In this document: in pieces, positions 46,044-54,726 of the stretch
How the letters are laid out: each line of letters opens with the position of its first letter
Position numbering within the stretch: the first letter of the stretch is position 1
Assembly: GCF_002101965.1 (NCBI RefSeq)
Contig: NZ_LQQA01000015.1
Span: 1 to 64,000 of the forward strand
Length of the DNA: 64,000 nt
Direction of reading: 5' to 3'
Source: Mycolicibacterium wolinskyi
GTDB taxonomy: Bacteria > Actinomycetota > Actinomycetes > Mycobacteriales > Mycobacteriaceae
Notes under the pieces: generated by a model
Seen by the model: only the letters and a program-made list of their open reading frames with translations
The model's database searches: none
What the model was told of the DNA's origin: nothing
Position numbers and translations under genes: made by a program

Positions 46044-46117
46044 CGCGGGGTGGAGCAGCTCGGTAGCTCGCTGGGCTCATAACCCAGAGGTCGCAGGTTC
46101 GAATCCTGTCCCCGCTA
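46044..46117 (+). tRNA. Initiator tRNA-fMet (CAT)
   Basis: A 74-nt cloverleaf reads with anticodon CAT in the loop CTCATAA. Three consecutive G-C pairs in the anticodon stem (GGG/CCC) and a mismatched C1 opposite T72 at the top of the acceptor stem are the marks of initiator tRNA. The TTCGAAT T-loop is present. CCA is not encoded. A Rho-independent terminator follows at 46126. Its 3' part is the target of the genomic island. Confidence 0.95.
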
Positions 46118-46169
46118 CTAGCGAGAATGGCCCTCGGACGAAAGTCCGAGGGCCATTTTCTATGGGCTG
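46077..46169 (+). repeat. Left attachment repeat (attL-like), 93 bp
   Basis: The 3' half of the tRNA gene, its terminator and the following bases are repeated at 56564-56656 with two mismatches in 93. The intact tRNA is on this side, as expected when an element inserts into a tRNA 3' end and restores it. Confidence 0.9.
46126..46161 (+). terminator. Rho-independent terminator of tRNA-fMet
   Basis: A 14-bp perfect stem (46126-46139 with 46144-46157) closed by a GAAA tetraloop and followed by TTCT lies 9 nt after the tRNA. It is duplicated within the right attachment repeat, with one stem mismatch there. Confidence 0.85.
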
Positions 46170-46434
46170 GTGAATGGATCTGTGAACATCACATCTCTCA
46201 CTACTGGCTACCGACGTCGCCAATCCTAAAGTCCAGCAGCATCGCCGGATTCGATCCCGGGGCGAGCTTGTCGCGCTGGAAACTGCGGCGCAGTGCGGCA
46301 CGCCTGGCCGGCTGACTCGATACCGCCGCCACGATTCGAAATCACGCAGCAGAAACCGGGAATACTTCTGGCGTCGAAAAGGGCGTCGTGCGCCGAATCC
46401 GGGGTCGTCGCAGACAGGTTGACGCGTTCTCTCG

Positions 46435-47277
46435 TTAGTATCTAGTGCCTGACCCGAGTGGTTGTCCGCAGCGCGGGCATCCACCGCTGACCTTCATTTC
46501 TCCCTCTTCGGACTCTGAGCCGGGCACGATCGCAACGAGTGCATTCATGCAGGCGTTGCCGTGCTGTTTCACTCGGTGCACAGGCGGTTGCTGCCTTGTC
46601 CATCCGACATAATGCATGAAGATGTGCCGCTTATCGATATCGCGGAGGGTAGTGGGGGTCGAAAAGCAGGCGATGTAGATGTGCTCGGGGTGATCGCGGC
46701 AGTCGATACGACAGCGTGAGCGCGCAAGCGGCAGCACATCGCCGTAATTGGTTTCGGCAAATGGGGTGATCTCGGGAAGTCGTGGAAGCGCTGTCAATGG
46801 GGCACGGTCCCAGACCCGAAGCGGGTCTGGACCGTTCGTGGATAGGTCCCGAATCAGGATGTCGACATGTTCCCGATTCTTGCCGGCACCTGGCGCTGTT
46901 CGTGAAAGGTACTGGGCGAGCGCGGCTTTGATCCTCGACTCCCACTCATTGTCCGTCGACTTTCTGCACCTGCAGGGAGTGTAGAACCGGGCGTCGGGTC
47001 CGTAGGACCCCTCGTAGGTAGCGACCCGCGTCTTGCAGAACCGACAGATGAGCCCTCGGACCTGGCGGCTGGCACGGGCTGTGTCGAGAACCATCGCGTG
47101 GCAATCAAGGCAGACCATGCACCGTCCATCGAGCACCCCGAGCAGCGTATCGAGTTGCTCGGGTCCGATACCGTACCTCGACGCCCTGTGCGCGCGTGTC
47201 CGCGGCGACGAATTTGCCAGACAGCCGCCGATGCACCAAGCATGATCGTGGCCTTCTGTCGTCGGCGGCGTCTGCAT
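46435..47277 (-). CDS. Endonuclease VII-like protein with degenerate active site and possible GIY-YIG-like end
   Basis: The 280-residue protein carries 'YGIGPEQLDTLLGVLDGRCMVCLDCHAMVLD...RQVRGLICRFCKTRVATYEG', which follows the phage recombination endonuclease VII pattern. Two CxxC pairs for the zinc are visible, but the usual DHDH-type catalytic run is replaced by 'VLDTA'. The C-terminus has 'HYVGWTRQQPPVHRVKQHG', which looks like the Y-G-x-T...R...H core of GIY-YIG nucleases, and then another CxxC ('GGCPRCGQPLG'). The ATG at 47277 is tentative, as no ribosome binding site is seen. First gene of the island on the left. Confidence 0.5.
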   Translation of the reverse strand: MQTPPTTEGHDHAWCIGGCLANSSPRTRAHRASRYGIGPEQLDTLLGVLDGRCMVCLDCHAMVLDTARASRQVRGLICRFCKTRVATYEGSYGPDARFYTPCRCRKSTDNEWESRIKAALAQYLSRTAPGAGKNREHVDILIRDLSTNGPDPLRVWDRAPLTALPRLPEITPFAETNYGDVLPLARSRCRIDCRDHPEHIYIACFSTPTTLRDIDKRHIFMHYVGWTRQQPPVHRVKQHGNACMNALVAIVPGSESEEGEMKVSGGCPRCGQPLGSGTRY

Positions 47278-47806
47278 TTTTGTACGATATCGATCTCTTC
47301 CGACAACCCGGCTGAGCTGGAGAGAAACATGCTGGCCAGCTAATTGGGCAACCACTAGTCTCCGCCTCAATCGCTTCGCATCATCCCTCAGGTTGGACTA
47401 CTCGAAGCGTGCTGGCCTTGACAGAGTGACTCCCCGAATGTCGTGTAAATGCACGAACGCATGGTCTCCGCTGAACTGTCGATAGAGCACCCCCACACGG
47501 CTCTCAGCTGGCGTGGTAAACGGGTGACGACTGGCGGGTGTGGTGCCCAAGGACGCGGGCGAGAAACGCTGGTTTGAACCGGGCGTTGGGGGTCGCTGAT
47601 TTTCGTCAGACGCAGTTGGCGCGCCGTCATGTCGGAAATCAACGCCGCGCGCGTTGACGACTCGTGGCTCACAGTGCCGAATCGCGCTTTAGCGATGTTT
47701 ACGATACCGATAGGCCCTGCTGCGCGGCTGCGACCGTGGTTCTGCCGTGGACTTGTCGACCGGATTACCGGCCAGATGCACCACCGGTACGTACCGTCAG
47801 GTGCTT
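47278..47806. other. Island intergenic region, no supported gene
   Basis: About 530 nt between divergent island genes. Short frames occur on both strands but none has a ribosome binding site, promoter or recognisable protein pattern. It presumably holds the promoters for the two divergent genes. Confidence 0.5.
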
Positions 47807-49549
47807 ATGAGTGTGGACTGGGCCGGGTTAGACCAACTAACTTTTGATCGCGTCGTCGAAGCGCTCGTGCGAGACCGGTTCGGTGCAGGTGTCCGCGCGG
47901 TCAACGGCAAGGGCGGCGATGAGGGCATCGACATCGAGATCCGGCTCGAATACGACATTGTCTGGATCCTGCAGCTCAAGTTCTATCCTGGCGGCTTCTC
48001 GTCGGAACATCGAAAGCGCCGCCGAGAGATCGCTAATTCCTACCACCGAGCTGAGCAACATCGTCCGGCGATCTGGTCGCTGGTTGTCCCAGAGTTGTGC
48101 ACGCCGGGTGAACAGAAGTGGGTCACCGCTCTGAACGACGGGAAATCCTCACCGCACATCACGGTCATCGACCGGGATGATCTTGATGCCTGGTTGGGTG
48201 CGGCCCCACATATTGATCAGTGGGCACAACGCAACGTCAATTCCGAGTTGGAGCGTCTCGCCAAGATATTCGGCCAGGAGAAAGCCGCGATACTCGGCGG
48301 TGTGTCGGACGTATTGGCCCGCGTGCGCGACCTCGGCGGTGTCGTGAACTCCCTCGATCTGGATTGGGCCGTTGACTTCGCCCACCAGGGCGGTAGGAGT
48401 TCGGTCATTGTGCGGCCGCGCCACCCCGGTGCGCCGGTGACCAATCCGGTCACGTTCGCGGTGGAGGTCGGCGAACTGGACGCGGAGCTTGAGAGGGTGG
48501 TGATGAGCAACCTCGGATATGCGACATCAGAGACGGTGCATCTTCCGGCGGAGGTAGTCCGCTCGGTGCATATCTCTGGCGGCCCCTTTCAAGCTGGTGA
48601 ATACCCGCCAGGTCCAGTACAGTTTGTCACCAGGCCAGGCGGCCCGGGGCGGGGAAAACAGCTGGAATTCAAAACCTTTCACGAAGGAAGCCTGGTCGGC
48701 ACCTTCGAAGGAATCATCACCCACGCCGCGCCTGGCCCTATCGGCGGCACTATCGAAGCTGACTTCAGCGGCGGACATCTTAAGGCGCGTCTACGGCTCC
48801 CGCACCATGGCAACACCACAACGTTGAGCGACATGCCCGGACCGGGGTTTGAGATGGCGCTCGACTTCGACGCGCAGCCACCGAGTGTGGTCGCAGACGT
48901 GCTCTCCACAGCGCGCATGCTGCGGCTAGCCAGCCGTGTTGAGATCCGAGTGCAAGGTGCGCTCCTTACAGCCGTAAAGCCCACCTACACGCCCGATAGC
49001 GACGACGCCGAGATGATCGCTATTGAAGAGTTCGCCGGCGATCTCGCAGTGATCCAACGCCACACCAACAGCCACTTCACCATGCCAACGGAGATGCGGC
49101 CGGGTGAACGGGTCAAAGCGCGCGTGGCGCGGCTGCTGGCGGAAAACTACATCGTTGCGTCACCGCGGGCCCCGCGATTGACGCTCGAGATGAGCGGCGA
49201 CGACACACCCGGCCTGCGAGAGATGTTGAGCCGGCCGCAGCAACCGATACTGTGGCCAGCGGGGCCGTTCACCGAAACCCTCGCTGGACGAGAATTACTG
49301 ATCGGCGACGTGTACGTGGTGGGACGCCGAGCCGCCATCCTCAATGGCGCAGAAGCGATTGCGGCATTGGACTCTGGTACTGCCCAGGGGTTCAAGGTGA
49401 TTCTGGAACCGGTCGACGAACCGTACTTCTATCTCACGCTCGCTAACGTCGATCAGACGCAGATCAACAGCCGGTACCTCGCTGCCTGGAGTCTCTACGG
49501 TATCGACCAGCCGGGTCTGCCTCCGGAACTCACTGATCCCAATGCGTGA
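47807..49549 (+). CDS. Mrr-like restriction endonuclease-domain protein
   Basis: The 580-residue protein starts with a PD-(D/E)xK fold of the Mrr type. 'LTFDRVVEALVRDRFGAGVRAVNGKGGDEGIDI' is followed by 'IVWILQLKFYPGG', giving Asp42 and the QxK pair Gln56-Lys58. The remaining 400 residues are not recognised; they are soluble and beta-rich in appearance with no ATPase motif. The ATG at 47807 gives the family-like start 'SVDWAGLDQLTFDRVV'; 47747 is in frame upstream. Mrr-type enzymes cleave modified or foreign DNA, so defence is likely. No methylase partner is present. Confidence 0.65.
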   Translation: MSVDWAGLDQLTFDRVVEALVRDRFGAGVRAVNGKGGDEGIDIEIRLEYDIVWILQLKFYPGGFSSEHRKRRREIANSYHRAEQHRPAIWSLVVPELCTPGEQKWVTALNDGKSSPHITVIDRDDLDAWLGAAPHIDQWAQRNVNSELERLAKIFGQEKAAILGGVSDVLARVRDLGGVVNSLDLDWAVDFAHQGGRSSVIVRPRHPGAPVTNPVTFAVEVGELDAELERVVMSNLGYATSETVHLPAEVVRSVHISGGPFQAGEYPPGPVQFVTRPGGPGRGKQLEFKTFHEGSLVGTFEGIITHAAPGPIGGTIEADFSGGHLKARLRLPHHGNTTTLSDMPGPGFEMALDFDAQPPSVVADVLSTARMLRLASRVEIRVQGALLTAVKPTYTPDSDDAEMIAIEEFAGDLAVIQRHTNSHFTMPTEMRPGERVKARVARLLAENYIVASPRAPRLTLEMSGDDTPGLREMLSRPQQPILWPAGPFTETLAGRELLIGDVYVVGRRAAILNGAEAIAALDSGTAQGFKVILEPVDEPYFYLTLANVDQTQINSRYLAAWSLYGIDQPGLPPELTDPNA

Positions 49550-49622
49550 TGGACTGGTCGTGGGTAACGAATGCGGGGCTACTGTTGGACCCAGCCGGCG
49601 GTCGAGTCGTAGCGTCCGGACT

Positions 49623-50051
49623 ATGGCCAAGATCGAGTCACGAAGCGACGTTCGCCGCAAGGTCCGCGAAGCGCAGACCAGAGCCCAACAAGAACGGCTG
49701 AAGCGGGAAACCCGACAACCGCGAGGACATGGTCGCGTTTCTGTTGGCCGAGCAGAAGTTGCAGGCCGTCGATGACTGGGAGACAGAGCACGTCGCCCAG
49801 GTGCGCGGTGAGGCCGAGCAGCGCCGTCACGAACAGCGCGTGGAAGGCGCAAAAGCCTTGGCGCGCATGAAGGGGCGGGAGAAACCATCAAAGACATCGC
49901 CGCACTGGGCGGCGTGCGGGAGAAATTGGTCCGCAGCTTCCTCAAACTGGCGGCTACGACGCCAGCGGTTCGGGAGGCCGCCGGCGTCGGTTCGCAGGCA
50001 CTAGGTTTCGCCGATGGAAAGGCGGCTTCGCAAGTGCACCGCAAGCAGTGA
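49623..50051 (+). pseudogene. Decayed small gene with two frameshifts
   Basis: The frame starting MAKIESRSDVRRKVREAQ at 49623 shifts near 49715-49725 into a second frame ('NREDMVAFLLAEQKLQAVDDWETEHV') and returns near 49870 to the first ('GETIKDIAALGGVREKLVRSFLKLAATTP'). It ends at the TGA at 50049-50051. Joined, it gives one smooth hydrophilic helical protein of about 142 residues, so it is a broken gene or has sequence errors. The family is not recognised by name. Confidence 0.65.
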
Positions 50052-50277
50052 GTGACCGGATCGAAGATGATGAGATGGTCGTGTAGTGCGACGTTTTCGG
50101 GATGACGTTCTATGACACATCGTGCTCGCCGAGCTCACGCTTGGGATAGCTGCCGGTTGCCGACTCAGCGGCCTAGGTGTGGCGTACGTCGATCAATCGC
50201 GTGAGCACGCTTCCATGCGAGCGTTGGAGCGGCCGGCGGACGAGCCGCGTTTTCGATTAACCGTAGATTGATCTGGT

Positions 50278-50988
50278 TCAATTTTCGGGTCGCGCGTTGA
50301 CTGCAGACAACACCCAGGTGTTGTTGGAGCTTCTGTACTCCTGGCAGACGCCGTCGTAGTCGTCCGGAACGGTAATCCATTCGCCCTCCGCGGGGACTCG
50401 TCGCTTGACCACATGTCCGTCAACCACCATCGATAGTTCGAGTTGCCATAAGACAGCCTCAGCCGAGGCGGCGCCCGAGACTCGCAGGACGAGTGGCTGG
50501 TCGGAGCAGACGCTGAACAGCGGATCGATTCGGGTTTCTTTCGGGAAGTTGCTCGAGTCGATGCATCGCACGCGTTTTGTGTTCAGGTCGATTTCGAGTG
50601 AGATTGCGACGATTGGGCCGCCGAGCGCCTGCTTCAGTGCAATGCCGGACACTTGGTGTGCGATCCGCGTGTGTACGGCGATGCCATCGATCACCACAGA
50701 GGTGCCATGCTTTGGCTGGACTATGACGGAGAACTCGCCCACTCCGATGGGTAGAGCCCGATTGCGCTTGATCCATCGAGCGGCCGGTCTTGTGTTGTTG
50801 ACGATCTCATCGGGCGATGGTGGCGAGCATTGCTTAACGTTAACGGCATGAGGAACGAACAGCGAGTACGTCGAGGATGACTGCTTCACGGTGATAGACA
50901 CGCCGTAGTCGCGTGATGTCGTCCGATACAGGAATCCCGCGCCGGCGCCGAAGGCTTTGGCAGCCGCGAAAACTATCGATGGTTCCAT
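50278..50988 (-). CDS. Hypothetical protein, island
   Basis: The 236-residue protein has no motif I recognise. It starts 'MEPSIVFAAAKAFGAGAGFLY', a mildly hydrophobic helix that could be an anchor, and the rest looks like soluble mixed alpha/beta. The ATG at 50988 is preferred over 51051 because TACAGT lies 6 nt upstream with no Shine-Dalgarno, consistent with a leaderless start. 50052-50277 downstream holds nothing supported. Confidence 0.5.
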   Translation of the reverse strand: MEPSIVFAAAKAFGAGAGFLYRTTSRDYGVSITVKQSSSTYSLFVPHAVNVKQCSPPSPDEIVNNTRPAARWIKRNRALPIGVGEFSVIVQPKHGTSVVIDGIAVHTRIAHQVSGIALKQALGGPIVAISLEIDLNTKRVRCIDSSNFPKETRIDPLFSVCSDQPLVLRVSGAASAEAVLWQLELSMVVDGHVVKRRVPAEGEWITVPDDYDGVCQEYRSSNNTWVLSAVNARPEN

Positions 50989-51047
50989 CTTTCGACTGTA
51001 ACGGTGTTGACGTCGCCAAATGGCTTCGGCGCTCAAAGTTGTCGAGC

Positions 51048-51254
51048 TCATGGCGACGAAAAATCAACCGGTTGCCCGGCATCGACCTCGGCCTGCGCCA
51101 CCCAGCGCCGCACTGATTCCCTACCAACACCAACCTGACTTGCCACCGCCTCACAGACAGTGGTCAACGACGGATGCTCCTGCTGAATCTCTGCAACCAG
51201 CCGCACCGCCCGCTCACGCAGGGCAGGATCGATCTTCTTCGGTATGCCGTTCAT
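51048..51254 (-). pseudogene. Truncated IS3-family transposase OrfA
   Basis: The 68 residues 'MNGIPKKIDPALRERAVRLVAEIQQ' to 'GVGRESVRRWVAQAEVDAGQPV' match the N-terminal helix-turn-helix half of IS3-family OrfA, which normally runs to about 100 aa with a leucine zipper. The zipper part and OrfB are missing, and the reading frame diverges after 'DAGQPV'. No inverted terminal repeats were found. It is an IS remnant. Confidence 0.75.
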
Positions 51255-51451
51255 CCTTCCGGACCAAAACAGCAGCGGCATCAAACCTCGGACGGTTAAG
51301 CCGCAGATGGCGTGTACAGGGCAGCCGATAGCGACGTGTTCGCGGCAAATCGCGTCGGTTTCTTGGTCGTGTTGTGCTCACGGGCGACCAGATATTGGGG
51401 CGCGGCCAGCGACGACACGACCAAGTCGGGGATGTGGCTTACGATCGCAGT

Positions 51452-51961
51452 ATGCGGAGGTTGGGTGGAGTACGGAACCCGTTTCCCCCGGAAGCGGAGA
51501 GGGATCGAGTGCCCGGGCGGGAAGCGGAGCTGGCCGGCAGAGCCGGCGAGTTCGGGCCGCGGGGCCTGATTGTTCGGGACCCGTACGCCTCGCAGCTGCT
51601 CAACGGCGACAAGATCTGGGAAATCCGCGGCCGGCCGACCCAAATTCGGGGCCCGGTCGTCATCGTCAAGCAAGGTACCGGCAAGGCGTATGGGATTGCG
51701 AACCTGGTGCGTGTTCTGGGGCCTCTAGATCTCGATGATTTGGTGACCGCTGCGGAGGTTACCTCCGAGGAGCGCGACGAACTGCGACGCGACGGGCTTC
51801 CGTACAAGAAGACTTACGCGTACGTTTTCACCAACCCGCAATGGTTCGAGCATCCGATTTCTTACCGGCACCCGAACGGGGCGGTGACTTGGGTTCGACT
51901 GCCGGATTTGGATTTGGACGACGTTGAGTATGTTGCGCCTTCTGAGCGCGAGCTGGTCTGA
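51452..51961 (+). CDS. ASCH-domain protein
   Basis: The 169-residue protein has an ASCH fold: 'GLIVRDPYASQLLNGDKIWEIRGRPTQIRGPVVIVKQGTGKAYGIANLVRVLGPL' is the beta-barrel core with the G-x-K-x-x-E-x-R motif. ASCH domains bind RNA or nucleobases, and some act in translation or RNA modification. TACGAT (51440-51445) ends 6 nt before the ATG at 51452, so it is leaderless. It overlaps the DUF4338 gene by 32 nt, so the two are translationally coupled. Confidence 0.7.
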   Translation: MRRLGGVRNPFPPEAERDRVPGREAELAGRAGEFGPRGLIVRDPYASQLLNGDKIWEIRGRPTQIRGPVVIVKQGTGKAYGIANLVRVLGPLDLDDLVTAAEVTSEERDELRRDGLPYKKTYAYVFTNPQWFEHPISYRHPNGAVTWVRLPDLDLDDVEYVAPSERELV

Positions 51962-53237
51962 CTTTCTGGTCTCTCTGCTGGACGATCTCGCACCGCTGGG
52001 TTTCGCTGGGGAGCGGTCAGGAGAGCAGGTTTCGGTCACCCTCACTCAGCCGGCCACACTCGAAGAGAGCGCAACCTTTTGGGATCAAGCGCACCAGCAT
52101 CGTCACCTCACGGTGATCACACAACACGCGGAGACGATTCTTGAGTTCGAGGCTCGCCACGCCGATGTCTTCGCTCAGATGAGGGTTTTTCAGCCCAGCG
52201 CTATTAGGCCGGTGTTGGAGATCGTTGACTTTTCCGACAGGCGACACCGTGCCATCGTGGAGTATCTCGGGTTATGCCAGTCGGTTATGTCGCGCCGACG
52301 TGTAGGACGACAGATGGGGTTGTTGGTCTGGGACCATGGGCAGACGGCGCATCGTCCGCTGATCGGCGCCGCGGTGTTGGCCAGCCCGCGCTACTCACAG
52401 CGCCTACGTGACGGGTACTTAGGGTGGGCGCCACATTATCCTAAGACCAGTGCGCGTCACGATCCGCACGAAACCAGCGTGCGGGAAGCCGGTCTCGGGC
52501 GGATGATGCAGCTGTCGATGGCGTATGCTCTGCCGCCCTATTCGCTGCTGTCTGGCTCGCGGCTGATTGCCATGGCGCCGTTCACCGACGTTGGGCAAGA
52601 GGCCTTCGCCGGTGCGTGCCGTCACGAGGAAGACCCGGACCTGGCCGCTGTGGTGACGACGACAGGCAAGGGACCAAGCGGATTTCCGTTCCGCAATCAG
52701 CGGATCGGCCAATTGTCGAATCGGACGATCGAGGCCGACAGCCAGGCACGCGGAGACGTCTTCGCCCACATTAGACCCTATGGGAGTTCGGCGTTGTATG
52801 CCTCGTTCGAGGACCTCGTATCGTCTGGGACCGTCCGCATGGCTTGCGACCTGATGAGAACCGAAGAGCCTAAGCAGTTCTCGTCAGCCAAACATGTTGA
52901 GCGGATGTCGATGTCGTATTGTCTGAAGCGCCTTAGTCTGTCCCGCGACATCTTCCGGGGCAATGAGATGGGCGTTCACATCGGCATGCTGGGCGCCGAA
53001 ACCCGAGCGCATCTTGCTGATGGGACACCGCGGCCGCACGGCCAGCGCCCGCGTCTGGATTGGGACACCGTGGTGGCGGTCTGGACTCAGCGATTTCTTC
53101 CGGCCTCCGATGGCGTCGCCGAAGCCGCTGATGAGAAAGATCGGGTCCAGCACCTCGCCGCGCGGCGTCGACGCAACGCACGAGGAAAGAGTTGCCGACA
53201 GAGCGAGATCCTGTTGTCTAGCCAGCTGCCGCAGTGA
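51930..53237 (+). CDS. DUF4338 protein resembling DruA of the Druantia anti-phage system
   Basis: The 435-residue protein contains 'LIGAAVLASPRYSQRLRDGYLGWAP' and 'GLGRMMQLSMAYALPPYSLLSGSRLIAMAPFTDVGQEAF', followed by 'TTTGKGPSGFPFRNQRIGQ'. These follow the DUF4338 (DruA) pattern, a family of anti-phage proteins of unclear chemistry. The Druantia helicase DruE is not in the window, so this is either a solo gene or part of a new arrangement with the ASCH gene. The ATG at 51930 is used; a TTG at 51924 is possible. It is convergent with the membrane protein gene. Confidence 0.6.
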   Translation: MLRLLSASWSDFLVSLLDDLAPLGFAGERSGEQVSVTLTQPATLEESATFWDQAHQHRHLTVITQHAETILEFEARHADVFAQMRVFQPSAIRPVLEIVDFSDRRHRAIVEYLGLCQSVMSRRRVGRQMGLLVWDHGQTAHRPLIGAAVLASPRYSQRLRDGYLGWAPHYPKTSARHDPHETSVREAGLGRMMQLSMAYALPPYSLLSGSRLIAMAPFTDVGQEAFAGACRHEEDPDLAAVVTTTGKGPSGFPFRNQRIGQLSNRTIEADSQARGDVFAHIRPYGSSALYASFEDLVSSGTVRMACDLMRTEEPKQFSSAKHVERMSMSYCLKRLSLSRDIFRGNEMGVHIGMLGAETRAHLADGTPRPHGQRPRLDWDTVVAVWTQRFLPASDGVAEAADEKDRVQHLAARRRRNARGKSCRQSEILLSSQLPQ

Positions 53238-53264
53238 GGAGTGTGCGGTGTTGGTGGTCGCCGG

Positions 53265-54494
53265 CTAGCCACCGTGAGGTCCGAGCTTGATCTTTCTCGT
53301 CCACATGAAGTAGCCGATTGCGACAACAATGACGCCGCTAATCCCGATGCCGATCTTGACCGGGTTCGACGCGGCGATGGTGGCGCCGACGAGCACGAGG
53401 GTGAGTCCGCCGAGGAGCAGCACGATTGCCGTGAGCATCCGGAGTACCGGTTTGTGGATATCCAGGCTCAATGTGCACATCGAGCCTGGCGGGTAGGACG
53501 TTCCCCGGCTCTGGCATTGGGTCTCCAGATGAAGCCCTGCGTAGCGGTGTCGGATGGCGAAGTCCGTTGTGATGGAGAAGTTCTCATGCATCGGAGCGTT
53601 CGGACGATAGTCCCTTGGATGTGCCGGGAGCTTGAGTAACGCGGCGTGGTCGTCATGGGGCACCAATGCGACCTTGGCGTCCCCGGGCACCTTTGGGGTC
53701 AGCCCTTCGGGCACGTAGGTTTGGACGGTCAAAGTGTAGGTATTGTCCTCCTGGAGCCGGTAGTCGCGATTCCAATCGGCGACCTTATCGCGCCTGTTGC
53801 GCGGGCGATCCCTAAGGGACACCGGTCTTTTGGTGTGCGCACCGCGTCTGACTTTTGCTTCGGTGATTTCTTGTACGCGCCAGAAGACGTCGTCAGCGAA
53901 CTGGGTGGGCAGTTTGACCAGTTGGTCGACGACCTGCACCCAGCGGTCTTGGGTGTCGCTGATGAGACGCGGGGCCTGAGACACCACTGTGTCGGGGAGC
54001 AGTGACACCCAGTTGTATTGGGTCTCTCGGTCACCGAATGGAAGCGAGTTTGCGGCTTCGAGTGCCCGAACGAGTGCTTCCACTGCGGGTTCTGCGGGAT
54101 CGATGAATCCTTTGACGGCGAGGCGGAAGCTGAAGGAGTCAGACTGCGGATCTAGTTGGTTACCGCGCTGGACCGCTTCGATAGTCGCCGATCGCGTGGG
54201 CACGAATACGCTGTCGTCCCAGGACAGCATCTCGTCGGGATCTCTTACGGATCCCTTTTGGAAACTGCGTTTCTGCCCATACATGAGTAGTGCGGGCAGA
54301 GGTAGCCGTGAGGGGTCTTCGGCGAGTTCATCGAACGTTCTCTCCGCACTTGGAGCGAACAGGCGCCGCGAATACTCGTAGGTGATGGCCGCCATTGGGG
54401 GCAGCGCCAGCACTTCGTGGACGTCGCCGTAGTAGCGCGCCTGGGTACTAGTGTCGAACACTACGAAGAACGGCGAAGGGTTGGCATTCGGCAT
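53265..54494 (-). CDS. Membrane protein with two C-terminal transmembrane helices
   Basis: The 409-residue protein is soluble for about 330 residues and then has two helices ('VLRMLTAIVLLLGGLTLVLVG' and 'IGIGISGVIVVAIGYFMW'), so it is tail-anchored with most of the chain on one side. No enzymatic motif is recognised. The ATG at 54494 has GGAG 6 nt upstream. Its position inside the nuclease-rich island suggests an effector or sensor, but this is inference from context. Confidence 0.55.
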   Translation of the reverse strand: MPNANPSPFFVVFDTSTQARYYGDVHEVLALPPMAAITYEYSRRLFAPSAERTFDELAEDPSRLPLPALLMYGQKRSFQKGSVRDPDEMLSWDDSVFVPTRSATIEAVQRGNQLDPQSDSFSFRLAVKGFIDPAEPAVEALVRALEAANSLPFGDRETQYNWVSLLPDTVVSQAPRLISDTQDRWVQVVDQLVKLPTQFADDVFWRVQEITEAKVRRGAHTKRPVSLRDRPRNRRDKVADWNRDYRLQEDNTYTLTVQTYVPEGLTPKVPGDAKVALVPHDDHAALLKLPAHPRDYRPNAPMHENFSITTDFAIRHRYAGLHLETQCQSRGTSYPPGSMCTLSLDIHKPVLRMLTAIVLLLGGLTLVLVGATIAASNPVKIGIGISGVIVVAIGYFMWTRKIKLGPHGG

Positions 54495-54726
54495 AGTTAT
54501 CTCCGATCGCAGCGCTGCTCGGACAAGTTCTACCAGGCAGGCATTCGGCACGAGCCGCTCATTGCCTATATCGGCCCTGTTATCTAACGGCCGGGTGCCC
54601 TCAGGTGCTGGCGTGCGGATATCCTGGGGATCGTGAGAGCCGACCGTTATGTGTCGCGGGTGGACCGCTTGCTGGCTTCGGCGGTGACGATTTTCCGGAC
54701 GCTGCACTCACGTCGATCACCTTCGG

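Noticed and set aside
46077..46484. Minus-strand frame reading through the tRNA and ending in 'GTGFEPATSGL'
   Set aside because: This ending is the usual false translation of the antisense of a tRNA gene.
47388..47672. Minus-strand frame of 94 codons between island genes
   Set aside because: It has no ribosome binding site, no promoter and no recognisable pattern, and its composition does not resemble a folded protein.
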